A stretch of DNA of 64,000 nt, from positions 2,796,146 through 2,860,145 of the forward strand of contig CM055106.1 in NCBI GenBank assembly GCA_029204225.1. The letters run 5' to 3'. Under the pieces are notes generated by a model that did not search any database, was not told the origin of the DNA, and was given only the letters and a program-made list of their open reading frames with translations. Source of the stretch: Diphasiastrum complanatum (lineage: Eukaryota > Streptophyta > Lycopodiopsida > Lycopodiales > Lycopodiaceae). Below, in pieces: positions 36,750 to 48,926 of the stretch (positions are counted from its first letter, which is position 1; every line of letters begins with the position of its first letter). The translations under genes and the position numbers were made by a program.

Positions 36750-37154
36750 TGTTAGAAATCAATGATAAACTTCATTGTTATTGTGTACGATGCACATTAA
36801 TGTTGACAGCTGTCAACAATCGTAGGCTAGTCTATTAGTCTACTTGTAGGTTTTCTCTCTCTATCGGGGTTCAGGGTTTATTTGTACATTTTACATTCTG
36901 TATGAGTTAGTGTGATAGAGTGACAGTTTACGATGCACATTAATGTTGGCAGCTGTGACCAGCTATCAATAGCCATAGGCTAGTCTATTAGTCTACTCGT
37001 AGGTTTTCTCTCTCTATCAGGGTTCAGGGTTTATTTGTACATTTTACATTCTGTATGAGTTAGTGTGATAGAGTGACAGTACGTGTTCTTCTTCCGCCCT
37101 CTTGTGGTGATTGCTTATGGTGAATGCTTCATATTGCATATCTAATTCTTGACA
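36750..37154 (+). mobile_element. Copia-B 5' LTR
   Basis: 405 bases, TGTTAGAAATC to CTTGACA, partner of 3683-4097. It is followed immediately by the primer site TGGTATTAGAGTAGCG (37155-37170) and preceded by AGCCC. Confidence 0.9.
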
Positions 37155-39116
37155 TGGTATTAGAGTAGCGATAGTCCTGCGTGCGTGATCAGTGGATACA
37201 GGTTGTCACAAGCTCCACAACAAAGTGAGAAAGTCCTTCACGGGAGGTGAAAGCTTGGAGAGACAAAAATGGCTGGAAGAAATTCTTCTTTAGTGTATTT
37301 TGTAGGGTTGGAGCTCAGAATCATCAGTGGGGAACGAAAGCATAGTCCTGGAGGCATCAGAAAGGCCAGGGCAGCATCAGATAGATTGAAAATTTGTTGA
37401 GTGGGGGAGATTTTAACAATACTTCCTAGCTATTGTGGAAAGTGCTATTTGTGTGAGAGGTTTGCCAAGAAATCTCTCATTTGTCTGTTTGGAGTACCGC
37501 AAATCACACTAGATAGTGTCTAGTACTACCGTTCAGAGTTAGAAGGCTTCATACTTTTCACATTACTGATCTCTGTCTTTTGAACGATCACACATTTCAA
37601 AATCTTTGCAAAGAGGAGGCAGCGTAGCCGCCACGCCGAAGTCAATGATAGTCCGAATTGAGACCGAGGTCAAGCACGCGGGTATTCAAGACAAAATAAA
37701 CCTGGAAATTGTAGGTACTGCAACAACCTGGTTTTCATGAGCAAGTCAATGATAGTCCGAATTGAGGTAATTGGAATCAAGACCGAGGTCAAGCACGCGG
37801 GTATTCAAGACAAAATAAACCTGGAAATTGTAGGTACTGCAACAACCTGGTCATTGGGAGCATGAATGCTTCAAGAAACAGAAGGAGATGGAACAAAGAA
37901 AAGACAAATGGCAAGCGGGAAATTATGCTGATCAACATCAATACGATGATGATCAATATGAAGATAACACAGGTGAGAGTTCAAAATTGTTCATTATAGC
38001 ATTAATGACAAGTGATGAAGCCAAGAATACCTAGTACATTGATAGTGGTGCATCCAAGCACATGACTTCAAGGAAAGAGTGGTTTTCAGAACTCAAGAAA
38101 ATTGACAATGGTGATGAAGTTGGACAAGCTGATGGCAAATTGTTATCTGTTAAAGGAGTTGGAGTGGTACCAGTGAAGTTAGCCAACGGGAAGATAAAAT
38201 ATAAGTAATGTGCAATATGTACCTGACTTAGCTAACAATCTACTATCTGTTGGGATGATGGCTGATCAACAACTCAAGGTTGAGTTTGTTACTATTTTGT
38301 CACATTCATTGATGACTATAATAGACATATCTGGATTTATTTCATAAGCAAGAAATCTGATGCTTTTTCCAAGTTTAGAGAGTTCAAGGCTCTAGTTGAA
38401 AAACAAACAGGTTGTTATATTAAGACCCTCAGATCAGTTGGTGGCGGTGAGTATTTTTCAACAGAGTTTATAAACTTTTGCAAGGATCAAGGGTCAAGAG
38501 ACAAACCACTACACCCTAATCACCACAACAGAACGGAGTTGTAGAACAAAAAAACAGATCCATTGTGGAGATGGCTAGGGCAATGCCTAAGAGCAAGTGT
38601 TTGTCAAATACTTTTTGGGCAGAAGCATGCAACACAGCTACTCATATCTTGAATCGGTGTCCTACGAAGTCCGTGGAGGGCAAGACACCTTACAAAGCTT
38701 TTATTGGAAAGAAACCTAATGTTTCTCATTTACAAATATTTGGTTGTGATGCTTACGCTCATGTACCTGATGAAAAATGAACGAACAGGAAGTATTGAAA
38801 GTTTAATTAATGAAATAAAATTAGATCTTTCCAAAGCATTTGACATGAGTGATCTAGGATTGATGCACTATTGTCTTGGCATTGAAGTATGGCAAAAGGA
38901 AGACATGGTATTTCTTACACAAAGCAAATATGCACGATATTTGCTTTATAAGTTCAATATGCAAGATTGTAAGTCTTTGAGTACACCTATGGATGTCAAC
39001 ATGAAGCTTACTGCATATGGTGAATCTGAGAAAGTGGATGCTTATTTGTATCGACAGCTGGTGGGTAGTTTGATTTATTTGACACACACACGACCTGATA
39101 TTTCTTATGATGTTGG
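37155..39116 (+). pseudogene. Copia-B gag, protease, integrase and end of RT, internally deleted
   Basis: After the primer site, a possible gag start at 37269 (MAGRNSSLVYF) is soon lost. A zinc knuckle (CRYCNN, then HWEHEC in a shifted frame) lies in a 104-base tandem duplication. Protease motif YIDSGASKHMTS is near 38037. Integrase: [50 protein letters not shown]-like IFGCDAYAHVP. At about 38785 integrase is fused directly to the RT end (DMSDLGLMHYCLGIEV, LVGSLIYLTHTRPDISYDVG), so the catalytic RT palm is deleted. It ends at the Copia-A insertion. Confidence 0.88.
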
Positions 39117-39850
39117 TGTTGATTTCACACGTGTGGATTGTCCACAACATGTACTTGTGATCTCCTAAGGTGTGTAGATGCACCAAGATCAAGACTAGAT
39201 TGAGATTCAAGATCAATCTTAGATCCTATGGCAAAAACACACTACTACATGCATTCAATCACTTCCAACTCTCACTCACACATGTGGAAAGTATTCAAAA
39301 ATTATTCTAAGTAAAAACAAGCTACTCTCCTTGGGTAGAGACTAAAAACCATCATGAGCTCTCGGTTAGAGAGAGAAAGCTAGAAATCCAATAACACTCA
39401 AAATCCACACAATCACCAAATCATTAGATCCAAAATGAGGAGTACAATGATACTAGTAGATCCACGAGATACCACTATGCTTAACTATGATTGGAACACA
39501 CTTTGTCACCTCTTGATCCTATTGGACCATTGATCCATGCACCTCTTAATTCTATTGGACTATATTCAAGCACACCTCAAATTCCTATTGGACCTCACAT
39601 GGTTCCACCTCTAAATCCTATTGGACCTCCTAGAATTCATCAAACAAAGGCATTACACTTGTCTACACTCTAATTGGCACAAGTTTAGCCTCTTACTCTA
39701 TTTTGGCTCAATAGTGGCATTACAAGTGGAAATGCATGATTTGCCATCTATGCCAAATTTGTTCCTATCAACATCCTACACCTAGATGCTTGATGTAAAA
39801 AGCATAAGACCCCTATATCTAACATAGATAATATTTCTCAATTCTTCACA
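39117..39850 (-). mobile_element. Copia-A 3' LTR
   Basis: 734 bases, same length and orientation as 2337-3070, preceded by GTTGG. The adjoining sequence on the minus strand has the purine tract AGGAGGAG, the polypurine tract of the element. Confidence 0.9.
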
Positions 39851-41505
39851 CTCCTCCTAAAAAATTATCTATGAAGATTTAGGCATTGATCTTGATATAA
39901 CTCCAAGATTAGATCTATGCTTGATGAAAGCACTTTTGCTCAAAGACTTGGTGAGTAGATCGACAATACAAGAGGACGAGTTGACATGCTCCAAATAGAT
40001 TTCTCCTCCAATAAGCTTTTCTCTCACAAAATGGTGTGCCACTTCTATGTGCTTGCTTCTTGCATGAAATATGAGATTATTGGCAAGAGCTTGGGCCGAG
40101 ATGTTATCACACTTGATCATTGGTAGATCATCTTCCTTGATGCACTTTAGCTCCATTAATAACCTCTTGATCCAAAGCACATCTTTGGTAGTTGTACTGA
40201 GTGCTTTGTACTTGGCCTTACATGAAGAGAGAGATATAGTATCTTGCTTTTTGGAAAGCCAAGATATTAGATTGCCTCCAAGAAAAATAGTGTATGCACT
40301 AATAGACTTTCGATCCATCTTGTCACTTGCAATGTCCGAATCCGAGTAGCCAACAATGGATATATCTTCACTTTTATAAAGTAGACCATAATCACAAGAT
40401 GAAGATACATATCTTAGAATATCTTGGCCATCTTCCAATGATGGATCTTAGGATCTTGCATAAATTGACTCAATTTGTGCACACAAAAACTTAGATCGGG
40501 CCTAGTAATGGTAAGCCAAATCAATGAGCCTACAAGACTCCTAAAAAGTGTGATGTCCTCAAAGGATCTTTCATCACCTTTATTAGGATCTTTTACAATT
40601 TGCTCCATTGGAATATATATGCTCTTAGAATTTTCCATATGGGATTTTTTCAACATAGAGTGAGCATATCTAGATTGGCATATAAAGACATGATTTTCAT
40701 AAAAATCAATTTCTAGGCCTAGGATGTAATGTATCTCTCCTAGATCTTGCATTTTAAACTCACATCCAAGTGCTAGCTTAGTTTCATCAACTAGCTTGAT
40801 ACAACTTCCACAAAGAATAATGTCATCAACATAAATTAGAAGAATGACAATAATGCTATCAACAAACTTTAGATACATGGAAGGATCATAGTCACTAAGA
40901 GTAAAGCCTAGTGAGATAAGAAAAGAATTAAGTCTTGAATACCATGATCTTGGTGCTTGCTTGAGTCCATAAAGACTTTTGAAGAGCAAGCACACTTTTT
41001 TTGGACTCATCCTTGATGAATCCTTGAGGTTGTTCCATATAGATCTCCTCCTCAAGATAACCATTTAGAAAAGCATTGGATACATCTAATTGGAACACCT
41101 TCCACTTAAAGAAACAAGCAAGAGAAATAAGAATTCTTATTGTCACCATCTTTGCAACGAGTGCAAAGGTCTTCTCATAATCAAGGCCATGGATTTGAGC
41201 AAATCCTTTGGCACATAATCTTGCTTTATACTTGTTGATGGTGCCATCATGATTGAACTTGATCCAAAATACCCACTTGCAACCAATCACATGCTTGTTG
41301 GATGGAGGATCCACAAGCTCCCAAGTATTGTTGGTGCTCAATGCATCATACTCTTGCTGTATGGCATCATACCACTCCTACGTATTGAGTGCCTCTTGTA
41401 CATTCTTTGGCTTTTCATGAGAGACATAAAAAACATAATTAGTAGAATCAAGATCCACTTGTTTGCCTTTGTCAACATATGAGAGCCTCTTAGGCTCGGA
41501 TCTAA
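39851..41505 (-). pseudogene. Copia-A reverse transcriptase and RNase H
   Basis: Minus-strand RT: NNTWELVDPPSNKHVIGCKW, KARLCAKGFAQIHGLDYEKT, FQLDVSNAFLNGYLEEEIYM, then KSLYGLKQAPRSWY and the YVDD active site (IYVDDIILCG), LVGSLIWLTITRPDLSF. RNase H: GYSDSDIASDKMDRKSIS, FLGGNLISWLSKKQ, HARSKHIEVAHHFVREK. A frameshift around 40950-41060 and one near 40430 split it into three frames, and a stop lies near 41382. It should continue into the integrase half found at 1-1703 in a full element, but is cut at about 41505 by P450-e. Confidence 0.92.
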
Positions 41506-41588
41506 TGAAAGCCGGGATTTCTGATCAACAGAAACAAACTAAGCAGAAAACGATGACGCCAATGGTGAGAAAGGATCAATATAAAAAC

Positions 41589-41791
41589 CTCGAAACACGT
41601 TCGTGATAGAACTGATATGGGCTTTGAGTGAAATATTGGACAGTTTCTCCGATCCATGGCAAACACCACGCACCCTTGGGCAACTTTGATTTACGCTGCT
41701 GCTGCTTGGCACACAAGCTGCTGGACTTCCATCGTCGAGCTACTGCAATTAAGAAAAGCAGCGATAGAGCACAAAGCATAGCAAGAATCAT
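41589..41791 (-). pseudogene. P450-e exon 1, open
   Basis: Minus-strand exon 1 of the P450 family without stops: MILAMLCALSLLFLIAVARR (anchor), KLPKGAWCLPWIGETVQYF, QSPYQFYHERVSR, with a good AG|GT donor at 41589; 203 bases, the same length as in P450-b and f. Intron 1 sequence continues to about 41505. It is the most diverged exon 1 here, and its upstream DNA is not the palindromic element. Confidence 0.85.
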
Positions 41792-42644
41792 GATTGATGT
41801 ATAATAGTCTCTAAGTTAGTTATTGACACGATGGTTCTATTATGGTACAATGAGTCTAATTATAAAAAAAGGGTTGAGGACGTTGCATGAGGGGGTTAGC
41901 CTTAGAAGTTAGGGCACAGCCTAAGGACGGCAAGATGACCCATCGTAAAGCCTGTGTGAAAAAAGAAATTTGCCACTTTTTGAGGATTTATATGAATTTT
42001 TCTTTTTGTTATGATCTTTGGTAATGACTTCACTGAGTGCAAAAAAAAAAATTGTGATAAATTTATAGTTTTCTCTTTGGTTGTCTTGCCAACATAATAT
42101 AGATATACAGAATCCTCGTGAGTTCCCACCGCCCTAACCGCGTGTCCAAACAAGTCGTGGTCATGACAACCATGATAGATGGACCAAATACCATCTATGA
42201 TTGGGCCACACTTCTAGTTAAGGGATTGAAGGCCGTTTTCAAGCGCCCTTCCCAGATCACCTATGGTGGTCTGCTTCCCGTCATCGTCGTCATCCACTTA
42301 TTAAACCTAGGGCTCCAAACACCTTCCCAACAGCTAGTCCATTCCAACGACCCCCCAAAGACACACTCAGGCAACTGGTTGTAGGCCAGCAGTCGCCCAT
42401 CTTCACCGTATCGCCTACCCTATCTCCCAGCCACGCACATTCTAGCCCCCACACGCACTAGCCCTTCCCACTCCTCCCCCTTCCTTAGAATCACGTCCCC
42501 CACCCCTAGCCCCATCCGTCCAGCCACCACTTCTCCCATCACATATATTGTCGCCACATCCACTTATTTCCACATCACGACTCTCGCCATCGCCACATCA
42601 TATCCCATTACAGTCACACTTCCGCTCACCTCCTCTCTTGTTGT
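41792..42644 (+). other. Unassigned region with one open frame (42118-42384)
   Basis: Contains a plus-strand frame of 88 codons (DWATLLVKGLKAVFKRPSQI, YGGLLPVIVVIHLLNLGL), followed by a Pro/Ser/Thr-rich open stretch to about 42640. The style is like the N-terminus of plant retroelement gag proteins next to a low-complexity region, but no family is identified. It directly precedes a module tail fragment, so it could be the missing 5' part of the module's coiled-coil protein. That link is speculative. Confidence 0.3.
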
Positions 42645-42704
42645 TGCGGGTATTCACGTGTAAAGAAATAAATTTGTCGGAAAAAATAGAAATAAGTTGA
42701 TAAA
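42645..42704 (+). repeat. Module 3'-end fragment
   Basis: About 60 bases matching the module after the coiled-coil frame (GTAAAGAAATAAATTTGTC), joined to copia integrase. Confidence 0.7.
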
Positions 42705-43370
42705 CTGATCTTCGATGAAGATGACATCTCGGCTAGTGAATATTTTTGACTCGACAGGATCGTACAACTTATAAGCTTTATTTGAAGTAGTGTAGCTGAT
42801 GAAAATAGACTTGATAATCTGAACGTCGAGCTTCTTTCTGAGGTTATGCGGTATTTACACATTAGCAATACATCCAAAAACTCGTAAGTTTGATAAAGAA
42901 GGCTTGGAGCCTGTCCAAACTTCATATGGTGTTTTGTCTGAGAGACCTTTAGTACGACGTTTGTTCTGAATATATGCTGCAGTGAAAGCAGCTTCAGCCC
43001 AGAAGGACTTCGGAAGTGTCGCATGTGCTAGCATGTACTTTGTCGATTTGACTAAGGTTCTTTTTTTTCTCTCAGCAAGACCATACGACTTAGATGAATA
43101 GGAGGTGATGTATTGTTGCTCAATGTCGTTGCTAAGACAATACTCCATGAATTCAATCATAAGATTTATTCTTCTCGCTTGTCAGACCTTAGTGCTTTAA
43201 TTCTTTTACCAGTTTGATTTCCAGCATGCTCTTTGAATTGTCGAAATATTTTGAACGCTTTCGATTTTTGCAACGATGAAGGTAATAAAATACTTTGCAT
43301 TAAGCAATGATGGAGTTTGCATTGGACCAAATATATTTGAATGAACAACATAATGGGTATTGCCGATAGT
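42705..43370 (-). pseudogene. Copia integrase fragment, second copy
   Basis: Sister of 34157-34812, slightly longer at the C-terminal side (SRDVIFIEDQ). Shows LSNDIEQQYITSYSSKSYGL, AERKKRTL, LPKSFWAEAAFTAAYIQNK, TPYEVWTGSKPSLSNLRVFG. Frameshifts near 42855 and 43165. The junction with gypsy RT at 43371 is the same as at 34813. Confidence 0.88.
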
Positions 43371-45775
43371 CATAGTACCCAAAAAGAACTACAGAATGCG
43401 AATTTGTGTGAACCTGAAGACATTGTATGTGGTGACAAAGAAAGATCATTTTCCCTTACCTTTCACGGAAAGTATTTTGGACCGAGTAGCAGGAGTAGAA
43501 GCTTACAGTTTTCTGGACGACTTCAGCGGCTACAACCAATTCAAAATAGCGTTGGGACAATCAGCACAAGACGGCATTCGCCACCGAATGGGGAACCTAT
43601 ACCTACAAGGTGATGTAGTTTGGACTTTGCAATGCCCCAAGCACCTTTCAATGAGTTATGCAAATGGCATTCAAAGAGCATCTATAGAAATTTTTGGAGA
43701 TCTTCTTGGACGATCTATGGATGCATGGGCTGAGAACTCAAAACACTTATTCAACTTGAAAAAAGTGTTGAAGCAATGCCATGAATATCAGATCTCCTTG
43801 AATCTAGAAAAGTGTCAATTTTGGGTGACACATGGCCTGATATTGGGCCACATAGTATCAAGACACGAAATTGCCACTGATCTATCCAAGATAGGGTCAT
43901 TGTTGATCTGCCACAACCGTGGACGATTAGCGGTGTCTATGTTTTTATGGGTCGCACTAACTACTATCAGATCTTCATTCTAGACTTTGTGGAGTTAGCA
44001 AGACGAATCTACAAGTTCACAATGGAACCGCATTGGATAGAGAAAGCCCTACAGGCATTCCAGAAGCTTAAGATGCATAGGTCCAGCGCCAATATTAAGA
44101 CTGCCCAATTGGTCCATAGAGTTTCATGTGCATACTGATGCATCAAAGTATGCAATTGGAGGCGTCTTAACCCCCAGCCAGGAGAGTGGAAAAATGATTT
44201 CCCAATACGATTTGTCAGCTGACAACTCAGCAACTCAGAGACGAACTATTCTACCACAAAGCGGGAGGCACTGACTATGATTTATGCGGTTAAGAAGTCT
44301 AGGCATTATTTGATGGCCACCCATTTTGCATTTTATACGGACCATTAACCTTTGTTTTATCTTGTTAATAAAACTTGCAACACAAGGCGAATTACTTGAT
44401 GGTTGCTTCTGATGTTGGGTTTGATTTTTGAATAGTGGTTCACAAGGGCAAACAATATTATATGGCAAATCATGTGTCACGAATTAAAGTGAAGGAAACT
44501 ATAACCCAACCCGATGATGAGCTACCTGATGCTACCTTGTTGTATTTTGACACAGTACCTGAATGGGCCACAAACATAGTGGAATATCTGATGCGGAGCC
44601 AACCTAACAAATCCTTACCCAAGGTGATGTACGGAAGTTGATTCTAAAAGCTAGACCATATCAGTTGATTGCTGGCCAACTATATCAAAGAGGATCGGAC
44701 AGTATCCTTAAAAGCTATATCCTTCCATATGAGGCCACCCAAATTATCTCAATTTTGCATGAAGGTATGGGAACTGGTCACTTTGCATCTAACATTACAG
44801 TTTGCAAGATCTTGCAATCAGGATGTTGGTGGCCAACGATTCATAAAGACATGGAAGAATACTTGAGAAAGTGCAATGTTTGCCAATGAGCTAGGAGACC
44901 AAGAAAATTGAATTATGATCTACTACATTCAGTTCTAGCTCAAGCACCATTCGTCCACCCAACTGCAAGAAGTTCACAAGCTCGAAACATCATCGTCGTT
45001 ACAGACTATCTCACCAAATGGGTAGAAGACAAGGTAGTACAAATAGCTGACACTCGAGCTACTGCCAAATTCCTATATGAAAACATCATAGTGTACTTTG
45101 GATGCCCAATAGAGATAGTCAACGATCACGAAAGCCATTTTGTCAATGAGACCATCAAAGTCCTATTGGAGGAATTCCTCGTGATCCATAGATTCAGCAC
45201 ACTTTATTATCCTCGTGGTAATGGGCAGACAAAATCATCCAACAAGATCCTATGTAGTGTTATCACGAAAACAGTTGAAGCTAGCATATCTAATTGAGAG
45301 CACAAGTTACATGCTGTACTGTGGGCATTCAAGACAGCATACAAGGGAAGCACTAATCATTGAATGCCATTTCAGCTGGTTTATTGCTAGGATGCAGTAA
45401 TGCCAGCATGGTTTTTCGTGCCACCATTAAGAGTTGTTGTAACACAATGCCTTGATGAATTCAAATATCTACAACTATGCCAGGAAGCCTTACACAAACT
45501 TTGCGAGACAGATATATTGGGTGTGCATGCATTGGCAGCTAAGAAAGCGTGACGTAAAGCATGGCATGATTGCCGATTGCACAAGAAAGATCTTTGTTCT
45601 GGATATCTAGTACTCATGTATAAGCGATCAAGGAAAAGTTGAAGTCCATAGGCGAAGGCCCGTATCGTGTCAAGGAGATCTTAAGCCATGGAGTCGTGAA
45701 CCTCGAACAACTTGATGGGACACCATTTGACACACCCATTAATGGTAGCCAATTTCACAAGTATTGGCCACCACA
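43371..45775 (+). pseudogene. Gypsy-1B pol: RT, RNase H, integrase
   Basis: Longest gypsy-1 copy. RT from IVIVPKKNYRMRICVN with SFLDDFSGYNQ and, in another frame, FLEIFLDDLWMHG. RNase H with VHTDASKYAIGGVLTP and NYSTTKREALTMIYAV. Integrase zinc finger 44638-44889 (LHEGMGTGHFASN, CNVCQ). Core 44908-45297 (VVTDYLTKWVED, IEIVNDHESHFVNET, YPRGNGQTKSSNKIL): the third catalytic acid, normally Glu in NGQxE, is Lys. The C-terminal part runs to about 45775. Several frameshifts. Uninterrupted where copy 1A has a solo LTR. Confidence 0.9.
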
Positions 45776-46506
45776 GTAAGACAGATCTAACTTGATGATG
45801 ACCAATAGTTCGTACAAGGATCAGATCACCCATACATGAGTCATCACAGCCAGATCTAATGAGATCTAGTCAGAACAAGCTAAATCCATCCAGATTCAGC
45901 ATGATCGGACAAGATTTGGACAGATCAAGCAAGATCTAGTAAGATCCAAGTGGAATCTAGATCTAGATGTGATAAAAATGGTAGCAGATTGGTATCAGAC
46001 ACCTTAGCCTACAGAAATGAAGATCTGATTTGATGATCTCAAGAAAAAACACCAAAAATAGAGGTAAAAATCGATTAAACTGATGGATCAGCTGCCAAAC
46101 ATTCATGAAAACTCTCACAAAGACATCCACAGTGAGTTCTGACCCAGATGGACCTACAGAAATCTCTACAAGAGTTACTTGTGAAAAATCAGTCAAATTT
46201 GAGTGTGGTCAGTTATGTAATTGTGGCTCAAAGTTGAGGCCCAAGGTAGGGTCTTCCTAACACCTCATTAGGTTCCATACCTACAACCAAGGCAGAGTCA
46301 CCTACCTGCCCTTATCCATTGACACTAGTACTGTAATCTAAAGGTTCCTACCCTTAATCCTAAGGACACATCTTATCCAAGGGTGATTCGCCAATTAGCA
46401 CCCCAAACACCAAATGGGCAAATAGGGGTTAACATACTACTAGCTACATAGGTATGTAACATTCACAGACAACAAAAATAAAATCAGGACAGTAAAATTG
46501 ACCTAC

Positions 46507-46882
46507 CTAGATGGTCAGATTTTGAAAATATGATATATAGAGCAAGTGGTTAGTTTTCAAAGTGATCTCAGGAACCATGGGCGACAGATATGGTGTAATG
46601 AGTTTAGGGGCGTGTCGATGGGATAGCGTAGGCCTATCGCCAGAAACAATCTTGATGGTGACCATGGACTTGGCGCTAACTCTCACTCGGTACGTGATAC
46701 CATGGTACAATATTTGAAAACGAGATTTCGGATCGTCCCACTGCTTGAACGGATGGTGTGACCAGAGCGTTAGAAAGTAGGGCCCAAATCTGGATAGCAG
46801 TAGGAATCTCATGCTTAATGACCTATTTGGTTCCAGATTCGCTAGATGGACTGGATGGTCGATTGTCAAAACACAAAGCCAT
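46507..46882 (-). pseudogene. Antisense reading frame of module 3
   Basis: ATG at 46882 opens the MALCFDNRPSSPSS frame, stopped by the conserved TAG. The overlapping 120-codon frame (46507-46869) is open as in copies 1 and 2. No domain recognised. Confidence 0.4.
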
Positions 46883-47211
46883 GATGTTAGTGGAGTTGAT
46901 TAGATTCTAGATATGATGTGGTAATGACGAGGATGGACGAAAAGAAAAGACTTTTAGAACAGTGAAAATACGTTAAAAAAAGGACAAAAGGTGTCAAAAA
47001 TTGGGAAGGGTGTATTTTGTGTGAACATAGATGAAAATAGCAGCAATGAGTGTATGACAGGTGGTTATGAGAGCTGATGGAAGTGTGTAAGATGGCGGTT
47101 ATGAGGGCCGATGGAAGTGTGTAAGAATTTTCGTCACAAACAGAGAAAGTTGATTTCTCAATCAAAATTTTACCAGAGCTTCATAGGAAAGTGAGAAAGT
47201 GACTTCAATTC

Positions 47212-47227
47212 TCTCTTTATATAGAGG
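47212..47227. promoter_or_regulatory. TATA-like palindrome, module 3
   Basis: CTCTCTTTATATAGAGG between the divergent frames, as in the other module copies. Promoter role is inferred. Confidence 0.35.
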
Positions 47228-47454
47228 AAGATTAGAGGGCGTATTAGGGGAAGTGCACTTTTCACTTCTTAGTTTCAAACCAAATTTTGCAGGGACCTTC
47301 TTCACAAAATTCTAAGACCCCAGAGAAGTCTGCTAGAGTTCCTGAGCTGATTTGATTGATCTGAACTCTCTACCTCCACTTCCACTAGCCCTCCCTACAA
47401 CCTGACAACGCATCGCACATCACCCTACATCCACCTCTTCTACATCCACTCCTT

Positions 47455-48926
47455 TTGCTTCCACCCAACCACCCACTATTTCCACCACCTCTGTTTCTAT
47501 CGCACCCATCCCTCCACCTTCCCCACCATTCTCGCTTCTTCCACACCATCCATCACTATCGCTTCCTCCATCCCAGCCACATCTGCTCCACCACACTTCT
47601 CAATATCAACCCTCTCAATTCACAACTGTCTGTCGACACCCTTGACTAGATGAACATCATTACCCTCACACCCCCAAAAGGCCTCTCGTCCCCTATGTCT
47701 CCTTTCATCCTCAACACCACACTTCAATTTCCTTTAGTTCCTATCATTCTCTCCTTCAAAACACCCATCCTCACCCCTCTATTCATTGATGCCATTTCTC
47801 TCATACCACCTCCATATTCAGTTCAACAAACTACCGAGGGTGACACACCGGTATCGAATGACGCATTCCAACAAACAAAATATGTGCCATCGCCCTACCG
47901 TGCTGATCCCACCGCACCAGAGGGCATGATAGAACAGGATAAGCTCATAGAAGATGACGACGACACCGCAACACCTCACCAAGTCCGACCAAGTAGCACC
48001 ATACCGGTCGGGCCCACGAACATGACATCGGACTACCAAACCTTGGAAACTTTTGTCCAGGATGCGGTAGCGACTAGAACTATATTGGAGGGTCGTGTAT
48101 TGGAACTAGCTACAAGCAACACGAAGCTACAAGCGGAGATCACCCAACTCCAGTAGGACCTGTAATTAGCTCAACAACACGAGCTAGCAGAGAAGAAAGA
48201 AGTGCAAAAACTGAAGAAACACAAAGATGATCTCCAAAGGTACATCAAGGACCTCCCCAAATTTGCAATAGACGCCCAAGCAACCATCCAGGAGACCTAG
48301 AAGCAAGCCAGATGTCTCGTTTTGCCACTCCGGGCTCAACTAGAAGTATATGAAATGGAAAATCAACGCTTGGAAGCGGAGGTACAGGTCCTACAAGAAG
48401 AAAAGACTACCTGGCTAACTCAACCAATCCCTGCCAATTGATCTCTCACACAAGCTGAGATGGACTTCTCACACATCAGGTGCAGATCTACCGCCAAAAG
48501 CTCAACAACCACCAGGTAGAGTTTGACCAGTACCGAAGGAGCGTCCTACAACAACTGGCAATGCAAAGAGCGCCCTCAAGAGATTCCAACGCCACATGGA
48601 ACAACAACCCCAACCAGCCCCGATGGTAATTCTATCGCCACCCACATTAGGAACTACGATGGCCAATTCCAACCAAGACAAAGACAAGCAAGTAGCGGGG
48701 CTAGAAATTCAGGATCAAACAGAGGCCAGTGGACAAGACCAGGGACCCCGGACAAGCAACAAATCAGAACCCAGGCCAAGAGAAGCGCCCAACATCATCA
48801 TCTCAAGGCTCTCGGTCTATCTCTGCCAACTGTGCCTTTCATCGACCAAAGTCTGTAGAGGATAAATTCAATGAACTTTTAGTCCAACATCCCTATGAGT
48901 GGGGGTATTCCCATGTAAAAAAATAA
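47455..48926 (+). pseudogene. Coiled-coil protein frame of module 3, fullest copy
   Basis: Order: Pro/His/Ser-rich stretch (47455-47649), one TAG, then an open frame 47650-48156 with SSPMSPFILNTTLQFPLV, PSPYRADPTAPEGM, acidic EDDDDT, NMTSDYQTLETFVQDAVATR and heptads LEGRVLELATSNTKLQAEIT. Then TAG and TAA three codons apart, then in the same frame more coiled coil (ELAEKKEVQKLKKHKDDLQ, EMENQRLEAEVQVLQEEKT). A Gln/Asn/Arg-rich tail (48523-48926) ends SVEDKFNELLVQHPYEWGYS. Gag-like in overall character; function unknown. Confidence 0.5.

Noticed and set aside
45992-46005. TGGTATCAGA string as the primer site of a retroelement starting here
   Set aside because: No LTR end is recognisable just before it, and the sequence upstream is the continuation of gypsy-1 integrase; in the inverted module 2 it is degraded to TGGTGTCAGG. 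Left as possible chance.
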